Positions 6,267 to 13,856 are shown, counted from the stretch's first letter. The stretch: 18,633 nt of DNA from Chthonomonas sp. UBA2017 (GCA_002335425.1 DDCB01000006.1:1-18633), one strand, 5' to 3'. The notes: generated from the sequence alone by a model not told the origin. Numbers and translations: made by a program.

Positions 6267-7712
6267 ATGGAAGAGAAGAAGCCTGTCGAGTCGACAGAGT
6301 CCGAGCCGCTCGTCGAAGAGACTCCGGTCGTTCGTGAGATCAAGGTCAAGATCGGATCCAAGACCCAAGACGTCGTCGTGACGAGCGGTCGAATGCCGCT
6401 TCGCAACGAAAAAGGCGAAATCGAAGCCCAGATGTTCTACATGGCGTACCGGCTGAAGTCGGGGACCGCGAAGCGACCGCTCATGTTTTCGTTCAACGGA
6501 GGCCCGGGCTCGCCGTCGCTCTGGCTTCATCTGGGGGCGCTGGGGCCACAAAGGGTCAAGATGCTCGACACGGGCGAGATGCCAACTCCGCCGTTCGAAC
6601 TGGTTGAAAACGCCCTGACTTGGCTTGAGTTTACTGACCTCGTTTTTATCGATCCGATCGGAACCGGGTTTTCGCGCGCCAAGACCCCCGAAATTGCGGA
6701 AAAGTTCTGGAGTCTGAAGGGTGACATCGAGTCCGTCGCCGAGTTTATTCGTTTGTATCTGACCCGAAACGAGCGCTGGAATTCGCCGCTGTATCTTGTG
6801 GGCGAGAGCTACGGCACGACCCGGGCCGCCGGACTCGCGGGCTACCTGACGCCGCGTGGGGTCGCCTTCAACGGGTTGGCTCTGGTGAGCTCGATCCTGA
6901 ATTTCCAAACGGCTCGGTTTGTGAAGGGCAATGACCTGCCTTACATCCTATTTTTGCCGACCTTCACCGCGACCGCTTGGTATCACAACTGCCTGGAGCC
7001 GTCGCTTCAGAAGGATCTCAAGTCGACCGTCAAACGGGCGGAGCAGTTTGCTATCGGAGACTATGCGGCAGCCCTCGCTCAAGGAGATCGTCTCTCGGCC
7101 AAGGAGCGGTCCTCGATCATCCGAAAATTGGCTCGCTTCACCGGTCTGAGCCCGTACTACATCGACCTCAGAGAGATGCGGCTCAATATCCACATGTTCG
7201 TCAAGGAGCTCTTGCGCGACGAGCGGCGAACGGTGGGCCGACTCGACTCCCGATTCAAAGGGATCGACTTGAATGCTGCCGGAGAAAGGAACGAGCACGA
7301 CCCGAGCATGACCGCGCTCATGCCCCCGTACGTCTCGCTGTTCTGTCACTACGTTCGGTCGGTCCTGGGGTACGAGTCTGACCTCGAGTACGCCGTTTTC
7401 GGCGGGATCAAAAAGCCTTGGGACTTTGGGAACGCGGCCGAGGGGCATCCGGACACGAGTGAGGCCCTTCGGATGGCGATGTCGATGAACCCGCATATGA
7501 AGGTCTTCATCGCGTCGGGACTTTACGACTTGGCGACCCCGCATTTTGCAACCGAATACACGCTCGCTCACATGGACTTAGACCCGAGTTTGCGATCCAA
7601 TGTCGAGACCCGAGAATACGAAGCTGGACACATGATGTATATCCACGAGCCGAGCCTGAAGGCCCTGTTCAAAGATGTCCAAGGGTTCGTTCGAACCAGT
7701 CAGGGGTCTTAA
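6267..7712 (+). CDS. Serine carboxypeptidase (peptidase family S10)
   Basis: An alpha/beta hydrolase of 481 residues that would remove C-terminal amino acids from peptides. The motifs are NGGPGS (78-82, oxyanion region), GESYGT with nucleophile Ser181, Asp421 in GLYDLATP and His455 in AGHMMYIH. That is a complete catalytic triad in family order. I start at the ATG at 6267, preceded by AAGGTG about 6 nt upstream; the frame opens earlier at a GTG at 6258. The N-terminus is charged (MEEKKPVEST) with no signal peptide. That is notable because characterised S10 enzymes are mostly secreted or lysosomal, so this one may be cytoplasmic. It lies 57 nt after the regulator, probably a separate unit. Confidence 0.92.
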   Translation: MEEKKPVESTESEPLVEETPVVREIKVKIGSKTQDVVVTSGRMPLRNEKGEIEAQMFYMAYRLKSGTAKRPLMFSFNGGPGSPSLWLHLGALGPQRVKMLDTGEMPTPPFELVENALTWLEFTDLVFIDPIGTGFSRAKTPEIAEKFWSLKGDIESVAEFIRLYLTRNERWNSPLYLVGESYGTTRAAGLAGYLTPRGVAFNGLALVSSILNFQTARFVKGNDLPYILFLPTFTATAWYHNCLEPSLQKDLKSTVKRAEQFAIGDYAAALAQGDRLSAKERSSIIRKLARFTGLSPYYIDLREMRLNIHMFVKELLRDERRTVGRLDSRFKGIDLNAAGERNEHDPSMTALMPPYVSLFCHYVRSVLGYESDLEYAVFGGIKKPWDFGNAAEGHPDTSEALRMAMSMNPHMKVFIASGLYDLATPHFATEYTLAHMDLDPSLRSNVETREYEAGHMMYIHEPSLKALFKDVQGFVRTSQGS

Positions 7713-7723
7713 GTCCCGCTTGG

Positions 7724-7754
7724 TTGACCATTTCGGAACAGGCATCTCTAAACT
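7724..7754 (+). promoter_or_regulatory. Promoter for the DUF2272 gene
   Basis: TTGACC (7724-7729) and TAAACT (7749-7754) are separated by 19 nt. TAAACT ends 6 nt before the ATG at 7761, so the transcript would be leaderless or nearly so. No Shine-Dalgarno is present. Confidence 0.5.
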
Positions 7755-7760
7755 GAAGAT

Positions 7761-8357
7761 ATGCCTGATCCAAAAGTTCCTGAACCTTCTGCCTTCGCCG
7801 CCCAGCTTCGCGATGTCGCCCGGGCCGAGCATCGAAAACATGCCAAGTATCGGGAAGGACAGTCGCCGCTCAAAGAGAGAATCGGTGAGTACTTTGATCT
7901 TGTCGGGCTCGACGGAAAAGATCCTCGAAGCACGGCGTGGTCCGCCGCGTTTGTTTCTTGGTGCGTCCATCAAGCCGGCGCAACTCGCACAGAGTTCAAG
8001 TTCAGCGGGCGTCATTCCGAGTTCGTTCATGAGGCGATCCAAAACGAAAAAAACGGCACCGGAGTCTTTCGAGCCAAGCGGATTCAAGATTACGCGCCCC
8101 GCGTTGGAGACCTCATCCAGAACAACCGAAATGGGGGCAAGTTCACATATGACGATGCTGCCCGGCGAACTCAGTACTTCTCTCACTCGGCGATCGTGGT
8201 CGAAAAGGGCGAGGATGCCAAAGGGAAGTACGTGCGCACGATCGGGGGGAATGAAGACCACAAAGTGGGGACTCGCCGGGTCCCGCTGAATCCGGACGGA
8301 ACGGTCAAGCAGGTCAAGAAAAATCCGTACATCTGCGTCATCCAGTGCCTGAAGTAG
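7761..8357 (+). CDS. DUF2272 / CHAP-like domain protein
   Basis: A protein of 198 residues. The block WSAAFVSWCV (60-69), then FSGRHSEFVHEAI (about 81-93) and FSHSAIVVEKG (140-150), matches DUF2272, a family I place near the NlpC/P60-CHAP papain-like amidases. Cys68, His85 and His142 are candidates for active-site residues. VGDLIQNNR before the SHSAIVV strand resembles the gDli...gHvgiv pattern of cell-wall peptidases. No signal peptide is seen, so location is unclear. The substrate is unknown; peptidoglycan is a guess from the fold and from the amidase gene two positions downstream. Confidence 0.78.
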   Translation: MPDPKVPEPSAFAAQLRDVARAEHRKHAKYREGQSPLKERIGEYFDLVGLDGKDPRSTAWSAAFVSWCVHQAGATRTEFKFSGRHSEFVHEAIQNEKNGTGVFRAKRIQDYAPRVGDLIQNNRNGGKFTYDDAARRTQYFSHSAIVVEKGEDAKGKYVRTIGGNEDHKVGTRRVPLNPDGTVKQVKKNPYICVIQCLK

Positions 8358-8389
8358 CGAGCGCTCGCCCGTCGTGTCAAACTTCAGGA

Positions 8390-9118
8390 ATGCGCTGTCT
8401 CATCGTCATTCCAGCCCGCATGGGGGCCACTCGTTTTCCTGGCAAGCCGCTGGTCGATCTGCTGGGGAAGCCGATGGTCCAGTGGGTCGTCGAAGCGGCC
8501 CAAGCATCGGGCGTCGCCGACCGCGTCGTCGTGGCCACACCCGACGAAGAGATCGTTGAGGCGTGTCGCCGATTTGGGGCCGAAGCGGTGCTGACCTCGC
8601 ACGACCATCCGACCGGCACCGACCGAATCGCCGAAGTCGCTCAGCAGATCGAGGCCGAAGTCTATGTCAACGTCCAAGGGGACGAACCACTGATCCAAGC
8701 TTCGAGGATCGCCGCTTGCGCCGATCCGCTTCTTAGCGATCCGGAAGTTCAGATGGCGAGCGTCTTTTCCGAATGTCCAGAGTCGGAGTACGACGATCCC
8801 ACGGTGGTGAAAGTCGTGACGCGGGAGGATGGCCAAGCCCTTTACTTCTCTCGGTTCGCGATCCCGTTTGCTCGGAATCCACGGGTCTCACCGGTCAAAA
8901 AGCATGTCGGCCTTTATGCCTATCGACGGCGGCCGCTCCTGGAATTTCAATCCTGGCCGATGAGCCCCTTGGAGCAGGCCGAAAGCCTGGAACAACTTCG
9001 GTTTATGCACCACGGCGTTGGAATCCAGATGCGTCCCGCCGCTGGGACTGAGCTCGCGGTCGATACTCCTGAACAAGCGGAGCGAGTCCGGCAGCTCCTG
9101 CAGGAGCGCGGGGCTTGA
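8390..9118 (+). CDS. kdsB: 3-deoxy-manno-octulosonate cytidylyltransferase (CMP-Kdo synthetase)
   Basis: Transfers CMP from CTP to Kdo, giving CMP-Kdo for the inner core of lipopolysaccharide in the cytoplasm. The product of 242 residues has the usual length. Motifs are IPARMGATRFPGKPL at the N-terminus (nucleotide loop), HPTGTDRIAEV, NVQGDEPLI, KKHVGLYAYRR, SPLEQAESLEQLR and AVDTPEQAERV at the C-terminus, all in the expected order. The ATG at 8390 fits the family start (MRCLIVIPAR); the frame opens upstream at 8345, inside the previous gene. CAAACT ends 6 nt before the ATG, a weak version of the leaderless box. Its stop TGA overlaps the TTG start of the amidase. Its presence implies an outer membrane with Kdo-containing LPS. 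Confidence 0.95.
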   Translation: MRCLIVIPARMGATRFPGKPLVDLLGKPMVQWVVEAAQASGVADRVVVATPDEEIVEACRRFGAEAVLTSHDHPTGTDRIAEVAQQIEAEVYVNVQGDEPLIQASRIAACADPLLSDPEVQMASVFSECPESEYDDPTVVKVVTREDGQALYFSRFAIPFARNPRVSPVKKHVGLYAYRRRPLLEFQSWPMSPLEQAESLEQLRFMHHGVGIQMRPAAGTELAVDTPEQAERVRQLLQERGA

Positions 9119-9834
9119 GGCTCGCCTGGATTATTGCCCTCTTGGTCTGGGCCGGGGGAGCATGGGCTCACAAAGGGGCGACCATCTGCATCGACCCGGG
9201 ACACCCGAGTGAAGTCGGGCCGGGCACTCGGGGCAAAAAGATCACCGAGATGCGAGCGGTCTGGCTGGTCGGTCAGAAGCTGGAGCGGCGCCTCAAAGCT
9301 CGGGGGATAAAGGTCGTGATGACGAAGTCCAGCGAAAAAGAGAAGGTCACGAACCGTCGGCGCGCTGAAATTGCCAACCAGGCCCAGGCCGACCTGATGA
9401 TTCGGCTGCACTGCGATGCCCAGTCCGGACGTGGCTTTGCGACGTACTATCCGGACCGGGCGGGCCGGGCCCAAGGGCGGACCGGGCCTTCGCCCGAGGT
9501 CTTGCGTCAATCCAAGCTTGCAGCGACGGCGTTTCACTCCGAGGCGGCGCGAGTCTTGCGAGGTCACCTTCCGGTTCTCGGACTTTACACCGATCGGCGA
9601 ACCAAGATCGGAGCCCAGCAAGGGGCGCTGACCGGCTCCATCTTTAGTGAGGTCCCGGTCCTTTTGGTGGAGCTGGTCGTCCTGACCCATCCCCAAGATG
9701 AAGCCTTCATCCTCACGGACGCGGGGCAAGAAAAGCTCGCCGAAGCTCTGGAGATGGGCATTCTGAAGGCTCTCGCCGCGGTCCGAGCGGCTCCTCCGGC
9801 CAAGAGGCCCAAATCGCCCGCGGCCAGAGAGTAA
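9115..9834 (+). CDS. Secreted N-acetylmuramoyl-L-alanine amidase (Amidase_3)
   Basis: Cleaves the amide bond between N-acetylmuramic acid and the stem peptide of peptidoglycan, outside the cytoplasmic membrane. The product is 239 residues. Residues 1-18 form a signal peptide (MRLAWIIALLVWAGGAWA). The zinc site is His30 in CIDPGH, Glu45 in KITEM and His99 in IRLHCD, with catalytic Glu186 in VLLVELVVL followed by THPQDEAFI, all in Amidase_3 order. The start is a TTG overlapping the kdsB stop (TTGA), which implies translational coupling and gives the signal peptide its natural start. The C-terminus (APPAKRPKSPAARE) is a short basic tail. No binding repeats or AMIN domain are attached. Confidence 0.92.
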   Translation: MRLAWIIALLVWAGGAWAHKGATICIDPGHPSEVGPGTRGKKITEMRAVWLVGQKLERRLKARGIKVVMTKSSEKEKVTNRRRAEIANQAQADLMIRLHCDAQSGRGFATYYPDRAGRAQGRTGPSPEVLRQSKLAATAFHSEAARVLRGHLPVLGLYTDRRTKIGAQQGALTGSIFSEVPVLLVELVVLTHPQDEAFILTDAGQEKLAEALEMGILKALAAVRAAPPAKRPKSPAARE

Positions 9835-9837
9835 GAT
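9832..9837 (+). promoter_or_regulatory. Putative -10 box (TAAGAT) for the M32 gene
   Basis: TAAGAT ends 7 nt before the ATG at 9845, and its first three bases are the TAA stop codon of the amidase gene. There is no Shine-Dalgarno before the ATG. A leaderless start is likely, though read-through from the amidase gene is possible. Confidence 0.4.
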
Positions 9838-9844
9838 CGGCTCC

Positions 9845-11332
9845 ATGAGTGCACTCGTCGATCTGAAGAATCGTCTCGCTGAAATCAATGCCATCTATGC
9901 TGCTGCCGGCATGATGAGTTGGGACCAGCAATGCTACATGCCGCCAGGGGCAGGCGCTGCCCGAGCCACCCACCTGAGCATCCTGAGCCGGATGGCGCAT
10001 GAGATGTTCACCGCCGATGAAGTCGCGAAGGCGCTCACTCAAGCTCGATCCGAAGTCGATCCTCAGTCCGAAGAAGGGGCGCTCCTGCGGGTCGTTCAAC
10101 GCGATTTTGATATGGCGACCAAAATTCCGACCGCCTTGGTGGAAGAGAAGTCCCGGCTCGAAGTCGAGTCCCACGAAGCCTGGGTGGCGGCGCGAAAAAA
10201 CAACGACTTTGCCAGCTTCGCCCCCATGCTGGAGCGGATGATGGAGATCACTCGGCAAGAAGCCGAAGCTCTGGGTTATCGCGACCATATCTACGACGCG
10301 GTCCTGGATCGATACGAAGAAGGCGCCACCGCCGCCGACGTGCGGGCGATGTTTGATACCCTGCGCACGCCGCTCGTGAAACTGGTCCAAGACATCCAAG
10401 AGCGGGGCAAGCCGACCCATGATGCCGCTCTGACCGGGGACTGGGATCAGAAAAAGCAGAGTGAGTTCACCGAACTCCTCGCTAAGTCAATCGGCTTTGA
10501 CTTCACGCGAGGGCGACAAGACACCGCCCATCATCCCTTCTGCACCGGTTGGTCAGTCAACGATGTCCGGATCACGACTCGATACTTGCCCTATATTGGC
10601 TCTGCCATCTTCGGAACCCTTCATGAGGCCGGTCATGGGATGTACGAGCAAAACTCGCCCGAGAAGTGGGACCTCACTCCGCTCGCTGGCGGCGTCTCCT
10701 TAGGCATTCACGAGAGTCAGTCGCGGCTTTGGGAAAACATCGTCGGGCGATCCCGTGCATTCTGGAGGCGATTCTTGCCGGACCTGCATTCGGCTTTTCC
10801 GGCGCTTGCCAGCATGGATCTTGAAACCTGGTACCGAGCGATTAACCAAGTCAAGCCGTCGCTCATCCGGGTCGAAGCTGACGAAGTGACGTACAACCTG
10901 CACATCATGGTGCGCTTTGAGATTGAGTGTGCGCTCCTCGAAGGTTCGGTCGCGGTTCGAGACCTGCCAGAAATCTGGAATCAGAAGTACCAAGAGTATC
11001 TCGGCATCACCCCGCCCAACGATTCGGATGGAGTGCTCCAGGACGTTCACTGGTCGGCGGGCCTCGTGGGATACTTCCCAACCTATTCGATGGGGAACTT
11101 GCTCAGCTACCAGTTCTGGAATGCGATGAAGAAGGACCTCGGCGATCTCGATCAATTCATGGCGGATGGCCAATTCACCCCGATTCTCGGCTGGCTGAAG
11201 GAGAAGATCTACTCGCAAGGTCGCCGGTACACGCCCCGGGATCTGGTCATGCAAGTCACGGGCAAGCCGATGGGGGCCGAAGACTATCTCGAAGGCTTGA
11301 CCGCCAAGTATCGAGGCATTTACGACCTCTAA
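9845..11332 (+). CDS. Carboxypeptidase M32 (Taq family metallocarboxypeptidase)
   Basis: A cytoplasmic zinc carboxypeptidase of 495 residues, the usual length for the family. HEAGH (260-264) is the HExxH zinc site, with the third ligand Glu290 in GIHESQSRLWEN. DVRITT (240-245) is the conserved DxRxT motif. The N-terminal MSWDQQCYMPPGAGAARA (about 24-41) and the C-terminal PTYSMGNLLSYQF are typical too. There is no signal peptide. It starts 10 nt after the amidase stop, with TAAGAT rather than a Shine-Dalgarno upstream. The gene ends before a strong hairpin. Confidence 0.96.
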   Translation: MSALVDLKNRLAEINAIYAAAGMMSWDQQCYMPPGAGAARATHLSILSRMAHEMFTADEVAKALTQARSEVDPQSEEGALLRVVQRDFDMATKIPTALVEEKSRLEVESHEAWVAARKNNDFASFAPMLERMMEITRQEAEALGYRDHIYDAVLDRYEEGATAADVRAMFDTLRTPLVKLVQDIQERGKPTHDAALTGDWDQKKQSEFTELLAKSIGFDFTRGRQDTAHHPFCTGWSVNDVRITTRYLPYIGSAIFGTLHEAGHGMYEQNSPEKWDLTPLAGGVSLGIHESQSRLWENIVGRSRAFWRRFLPDLHSAFPALASMDLETWYRAINQVKPSLIRVEADEVTYNLHIMVRFEIECALLEGSVAVRDLPEIWNQKYQEYLGITPPNDSDGVLQDVHWSAGLVGYFPTYSMGNLLSYQFWNAMKKDLGDLDQFMADGQFTPILGWLKEKIYSQGRRYTPRDLVMQVTGKPMGAEDYLEGLTAKYRGIYDL

Positions 11333-11343
11333 AGCCCCGAAGA

Positions 11344-11376
11344 ACTTGTGGGGACTTCAAGGAAGTCCCCACAAGT
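11344..11376. terminator. Bidirectional terminator hairpin
   Basis: A perfect 14-bp inverted repeat (ACTTGTGGGGACTT / AAGTCCCCACAAGT) with a CAAGG loop lies between the convergent M32 and metH-like genes. It has no T-tract, but its position, symmetry and stem strength suit termination from both sides. Confidence 0.75.
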
Positions 11377-11393
11377 GGTGTCATGAAAGAGGC

Positions 11394-13346
11394 TTAGCCC
11401 GCTTCGGCGTATTCGCGCCGATCGAACACCAGGTCGCTGGCGATCTTCCAGACCTCTGGGTCAATCTTGTTCTCCGGGACGATCTTGCTGAAGTGGACGA
11501 TGGCGCTCGTCAGACCCACCTCTCGGCAGTAATGAAGAAAGGCTGAATTCAAGACGTTGCGGAGCGCGGGCTTGAGACCGAAGCTGATGTTGGAGATGCC
11601 GAGCGTAAAGTTCACGAGCGGATGCTTCTCCCGAACTTGACGAATCGCCTCGATCGTGGCGATCCCCGCATCTCGAAACTCTTCGTCTCCTGAGCCCAGC
11701 GTGAACGTCAGGCAGTCCAAGAAGACGTCGTGATCGGGCAGGCCGTATCGACGAGTCCATTCCAGAATCCGGTCAGCAATCGCCACCTTGCGCTCGACGG
11801 TCTTGGCCATTCCTTCTTCGTCAATCGTCAACGCGACGACGGCGGCCCCGTATTTCTGGCACAGAGCCAGGACTTTCGCGGTGCGCGTCTCGCCATCTTC
11901 GAAGTTGATCGAGTTGATGATCGGCTTGCCGGCAAGGACTTTGAGCGAGGCTTCGACCACCGGATACTCCGTCGAGTCGATCATGATCGGCACGGTGATG
12001 TGCCGGTTGTATCGCTGTAAGAGTTCGGTCATGTCGGCGACTTCGTCTCGACCGACATACGCGGTGCAGACGTCGAGCACGTGGGACCCCTCGCCCTCGA
12101 GTTCGCGTGCGAGTTCGGTCAGCCCCTCCCAGTTCTCCGCCGCGAGCATGTCTTTGAACGCCTTGGAGCCGTTCGCGTTGGTCTTTTCGCCGATGATCAG
12201 GAAGCTGTTGTCCTGCTCATAAGGCTGATATTGATAGAGGCTGCTGCAACCCACGAGCGATAAGCCCTGAGCGCGCTCATCCGAATCCATTCGAAAATCG
12301 AACCCTGGATAGAGCTTCCGGACGCGAATCCAATGGGCATCGGCTTGGTGTGGCCGTCCCCCCACCGCTGCGGCGACGGCGGCGATGTGAGCAGGCGTCG
12401 TCCCGCAGCATCCGCCAGCGATCGCCACCCCATGCTCTTCCACAAACTTGACGTGATGAGCCGCGAGCTCGTCCGGAGTCAGCTTGTAAACGGCGGCTCC
12501 GCCTTCCATCACCGGGAGGCCTGCGTTGGGTTGGATCGAGATCGGGCGAGTCGAATTCTGGCCCAAGAAGCGGACGTGCTGGACCATCTCGACCGGTCCG
12601 GTGGCGCAGTTCATTCCGACGACTTGGACCTCAGGGAAACACTCCAGCATGTTCAGGGCCGCCCCCATCTCGGAGCCGAGGAGCATCGTCCCGGTCTGTT
12701 CCATCGTGACTTGCACAAAGATCGGGAGTTGCTTGCCCGTCTGCGCCATTGCTTCTTTTGCCGAGACGATTCCAGCTTTGACCATCAGGAGGTCTTGTAA
12801 GGTTTCCAGCAAAAGAGCGTCCGCACCGCCCTCGATGAGGCCGATGAACGCGGCGGTGTACGTCTTTTCCAGGTCGTCCCACGAGCAGTTCCCCAAGCTG
12901 ACAAGCTTGGTTCCGGGTCCGAGGGCACCGACAACAAAGCGAGGTTTCTCAGGGGTGGAATGGCTGTCCGCGGCCCGGCGGGCAATTTGGGCTGCGGCGA
13001 GAGAAAGTTCGTAGTCCAGCTCGGCGATATTGTATTCGCCCAGGACAATACTCGTCGTGCCGAACGTGTTTGTTTCGATCAAGTCCGACCCGGCTTTGAG
13101 ATACCTCCCGTGAATCTCTTCGATCACGTCCGGCCGAGTGAAGCAGAGGATCTCGTTGCAGCCTTCCAGGTACTCGCCCTGGAGCCGCTCGGCGGCAGCC
13201 CGAGCCTTGGGCGGCAATCCGGGCTGGTCCCGGAGGGTGAAGTCTTCGCGACCCAGGTTCATCCCCTGAATCTGGGTGCCCATGGCCCCATCAAAAATCA
13301 AGACGCGCTCGGACAGAGCCTCAAGAATCGGTGCAGTTTCGGCCAT
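11394..13346 (-). CDS. metH: Methionine synthase, homocysteine and methyl-THF modules only (short MetH)
   Basis: A product of 650 residues. The N-terminal homocysteine S-methyltransferase barrel (1-330) has zinc ligands Cys247 in GMNCATGP and Cys313-Cys314 in GGCCGTTP. The pterin-binding barrel (about 382-640) has IIGEKTNANGSKAF, IMIDSTE, INSINFEDGE, ALTIDEEGMA and GISNISFGL. The protein stops at IASDLVFDRREYAEAG, where the cobalamin cap would begin. The B12-binding and S-adenosylmethionine reactivation domains are absent. The stop lies 18 nt from the terminator hairpin and the M32 gene converges there, so no lost part is hidden downstream. A separate corrinoid protein elsewhere in the genome would be needed for methyl transfer from methyl-THF to homocysteine. 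TATAAT lies 8 nt before the ATG. Confidence 0.92.
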   Translation of the reverse strand: MAETAPILEALSERVLIFDGAMGTQIQGMNLGREDFTLRDQPGLPPKARAAAERLQGEYLEGCNEILCFTRPDVIEEIHGRYLKAGSDLIETNTFGTTSIVLGEYNIAELDYELSLAAAQIARRAADSHSTPEKPRFVVGALGPGTKLVSLGNCSWDDLEKTYTAAFIGLIEGGADALLLETLQDLLMVKAGIVSAKEAMAQTGKQLPIFVQVTMEQTGTMLLGSEMGAALNMLECFPEVQVVGMNCATGPVEMVQHVRFLGQNSTRPISIQPNAGLPVMEGGAAVYKLTPDELAAHHVKFVEEHGVAIAGGCCGTTPAHIAAVAAAVGGRPHQADAHWIRVRKLYPGFDFRMDSDERAQGLSLVGCSSLYQYQPYEQDNSFLIIGEKTNANGSKAFKDMLAAENWEGLTELARELEGEGSHVLDVCTAYVGRDEVADMTELLQRYNRHITVPIMIDSTEYPVVEASLKVLAGKPIINSINFEDGETRTAKVLALCQKYGAAVVALTIDEEGMAKTVERKVAIADRILEWTRRYGLPDHDVFLDCLTFTLGSGDEEFRDAGIATIEAIRQVREKHPLVNFTLGISNISFGLKPALRNVLNSAFLHYCREVGLTSAIVHFSKIVPENKIDPEVWKIASDLVFDRREYAEAG

Positions 13347-13354
13347 AGGTCCCT

Positions 13355-13360
13355 ATTATA
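13355..13360 (-). promoter_or_regulatory. -10 box (TATAAT) for the metH-like gene, leaderless type
   Basis: A perfect TATAAT on the minus strand ends 8 nt before the ATG at 13346. No -35 box and no Shine-Dalgarno are visible, and there is no room for a B12 or SAM riboswitch downstream of this promoter. Confidence 0.55.
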
Positions 13361-13617
13361 TTCGGCTGGCTTAGGTTCAGGCCGCAGGCCGTCTCCGGAG
13401 CTCAATCGTTGCCATGCCCGGATCAAGGAGCCCATTTCTCCACGCATTCATGCGAATAGTAATGTTTCTTACCGTACAACTTCTGCTAGAAACTTCGCTA
13501 ATCGTATGCATTTCTAGGATTCAAAGAAAAGCTCGTAAGAACTCCTGGTGAGTCGTCTCAAACCTCCGTTGCCTTGCGGAAGAACTGAACCGGAATGAGG
13601 GCAAACAGGAGGAAAAT
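13361..13617 (+). other. Intergenic region upstream of the small peptide gene
   Basis: About 257 nt between the metH-like gene and the 31-residue peptide gene. It has an inverted repeat CTAGAAA (13486-13492) / TTTCTAG (13511-13517) with an 18-nt spacer, in a locally AT-rich stretch. An unproven 33-residue ORF (13450-13551) reads MRIVMFLTVQLLLETSLI and then a basic tail ending QRKARKNSW. It looks like a small membrane peptide but has no ribosome binding site. I see no clear -35/-10 pair. Confidence 0.3.
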
Positions 13618-13713
13618 ATGATCTACACAATCGTTGCTATCGCCGTTGCAGGTGCCGCTGCCGCCGGGGCCTGGAGCTTGATGAAAGATTCGCTCACCGA
13701 CCTCTGGAACTAA
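13618..13713 (+). CDS. 31-residue hydrophobic peptide
   Basis: The ORF starts MIYTIVAIAVAGAAAAG and ends AWSLMKDSLTDLWN. AGGAGG (13607-13612) lies 5 nt before the ATG, the best Shine-Dalgarno in the window, and a canonical terminator follows 45 nt after the stop, so a dedicated transcript is likely. Residues 2-20 could span a membrane, and the tail is short and amphipathic. The shape recalls the mature part of Flp-type pilins (hydrophobic helix ending in L..LWN), but no prepilin cleavage site precedes it. A type I toxin or other small membrane peptide is equally possible. The function is unknown. Confidence 0.65.
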   Translation: MIYTIVAIAVAGAAAAGAWSLMKDSLTDLWN

Positions 13714-13758
13714 ACCTGTAAACTTTCACACCCAAAGACCCACTCAAAACCCTGGATC

Positions 13759-13799
13759 GCGGCGGGAGCCCTCGAGCTCTCCGCCGCATTTTTTCTTTT
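13759..13799 (+). terminator. Intrinsic terminator after the small peptide gene
   Basis: The stem GCGGCGG+GAGC / GCTC+CCGCCGC (13759-13787, one bulged T, 6-nt loop) is followed by A and then TTTTTTCTTTT (13789-13799). This is a textbook rho-independent terminator on the plus strand. Confidence 0.9.
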
Positions 13800-13856
13800 G
13801 ATTTTGCGGCCTTTGGAGAATGAAAAAGAGGCCAGGGCACCCTCTGAGATTACGGT

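Noticed and set aside
6036..6908. Minus-strand ORF of 290 codons
   Set aside because: It lies across the ArsR-B12 and S10 genes on the other strand, has low-complexity shadow composition, and both plus-strand genes have clear motifs.
8947..9894. Minus-strand ORF of 315 codons over kdsB and the amidase
   Set aside because: Shadow of two motif-confirmed genes; its text is Arg/Pro/Ser-rich without a domain.
11394..13346. Calling the short metH-like gene a pseudogene
   Set aside because: The frame is intact, all zinc and pterin motifs are present, it has a good promoter, and it ends at a domain boundary.
13361..13617. Cobalamin or SAM riboswitch near metH
   Set aside because: The gene's own TATAAT is 8 nt from its start, leaving no leader. 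On the plus strand I see no riboswitch core and the downstream gene is unrelated.
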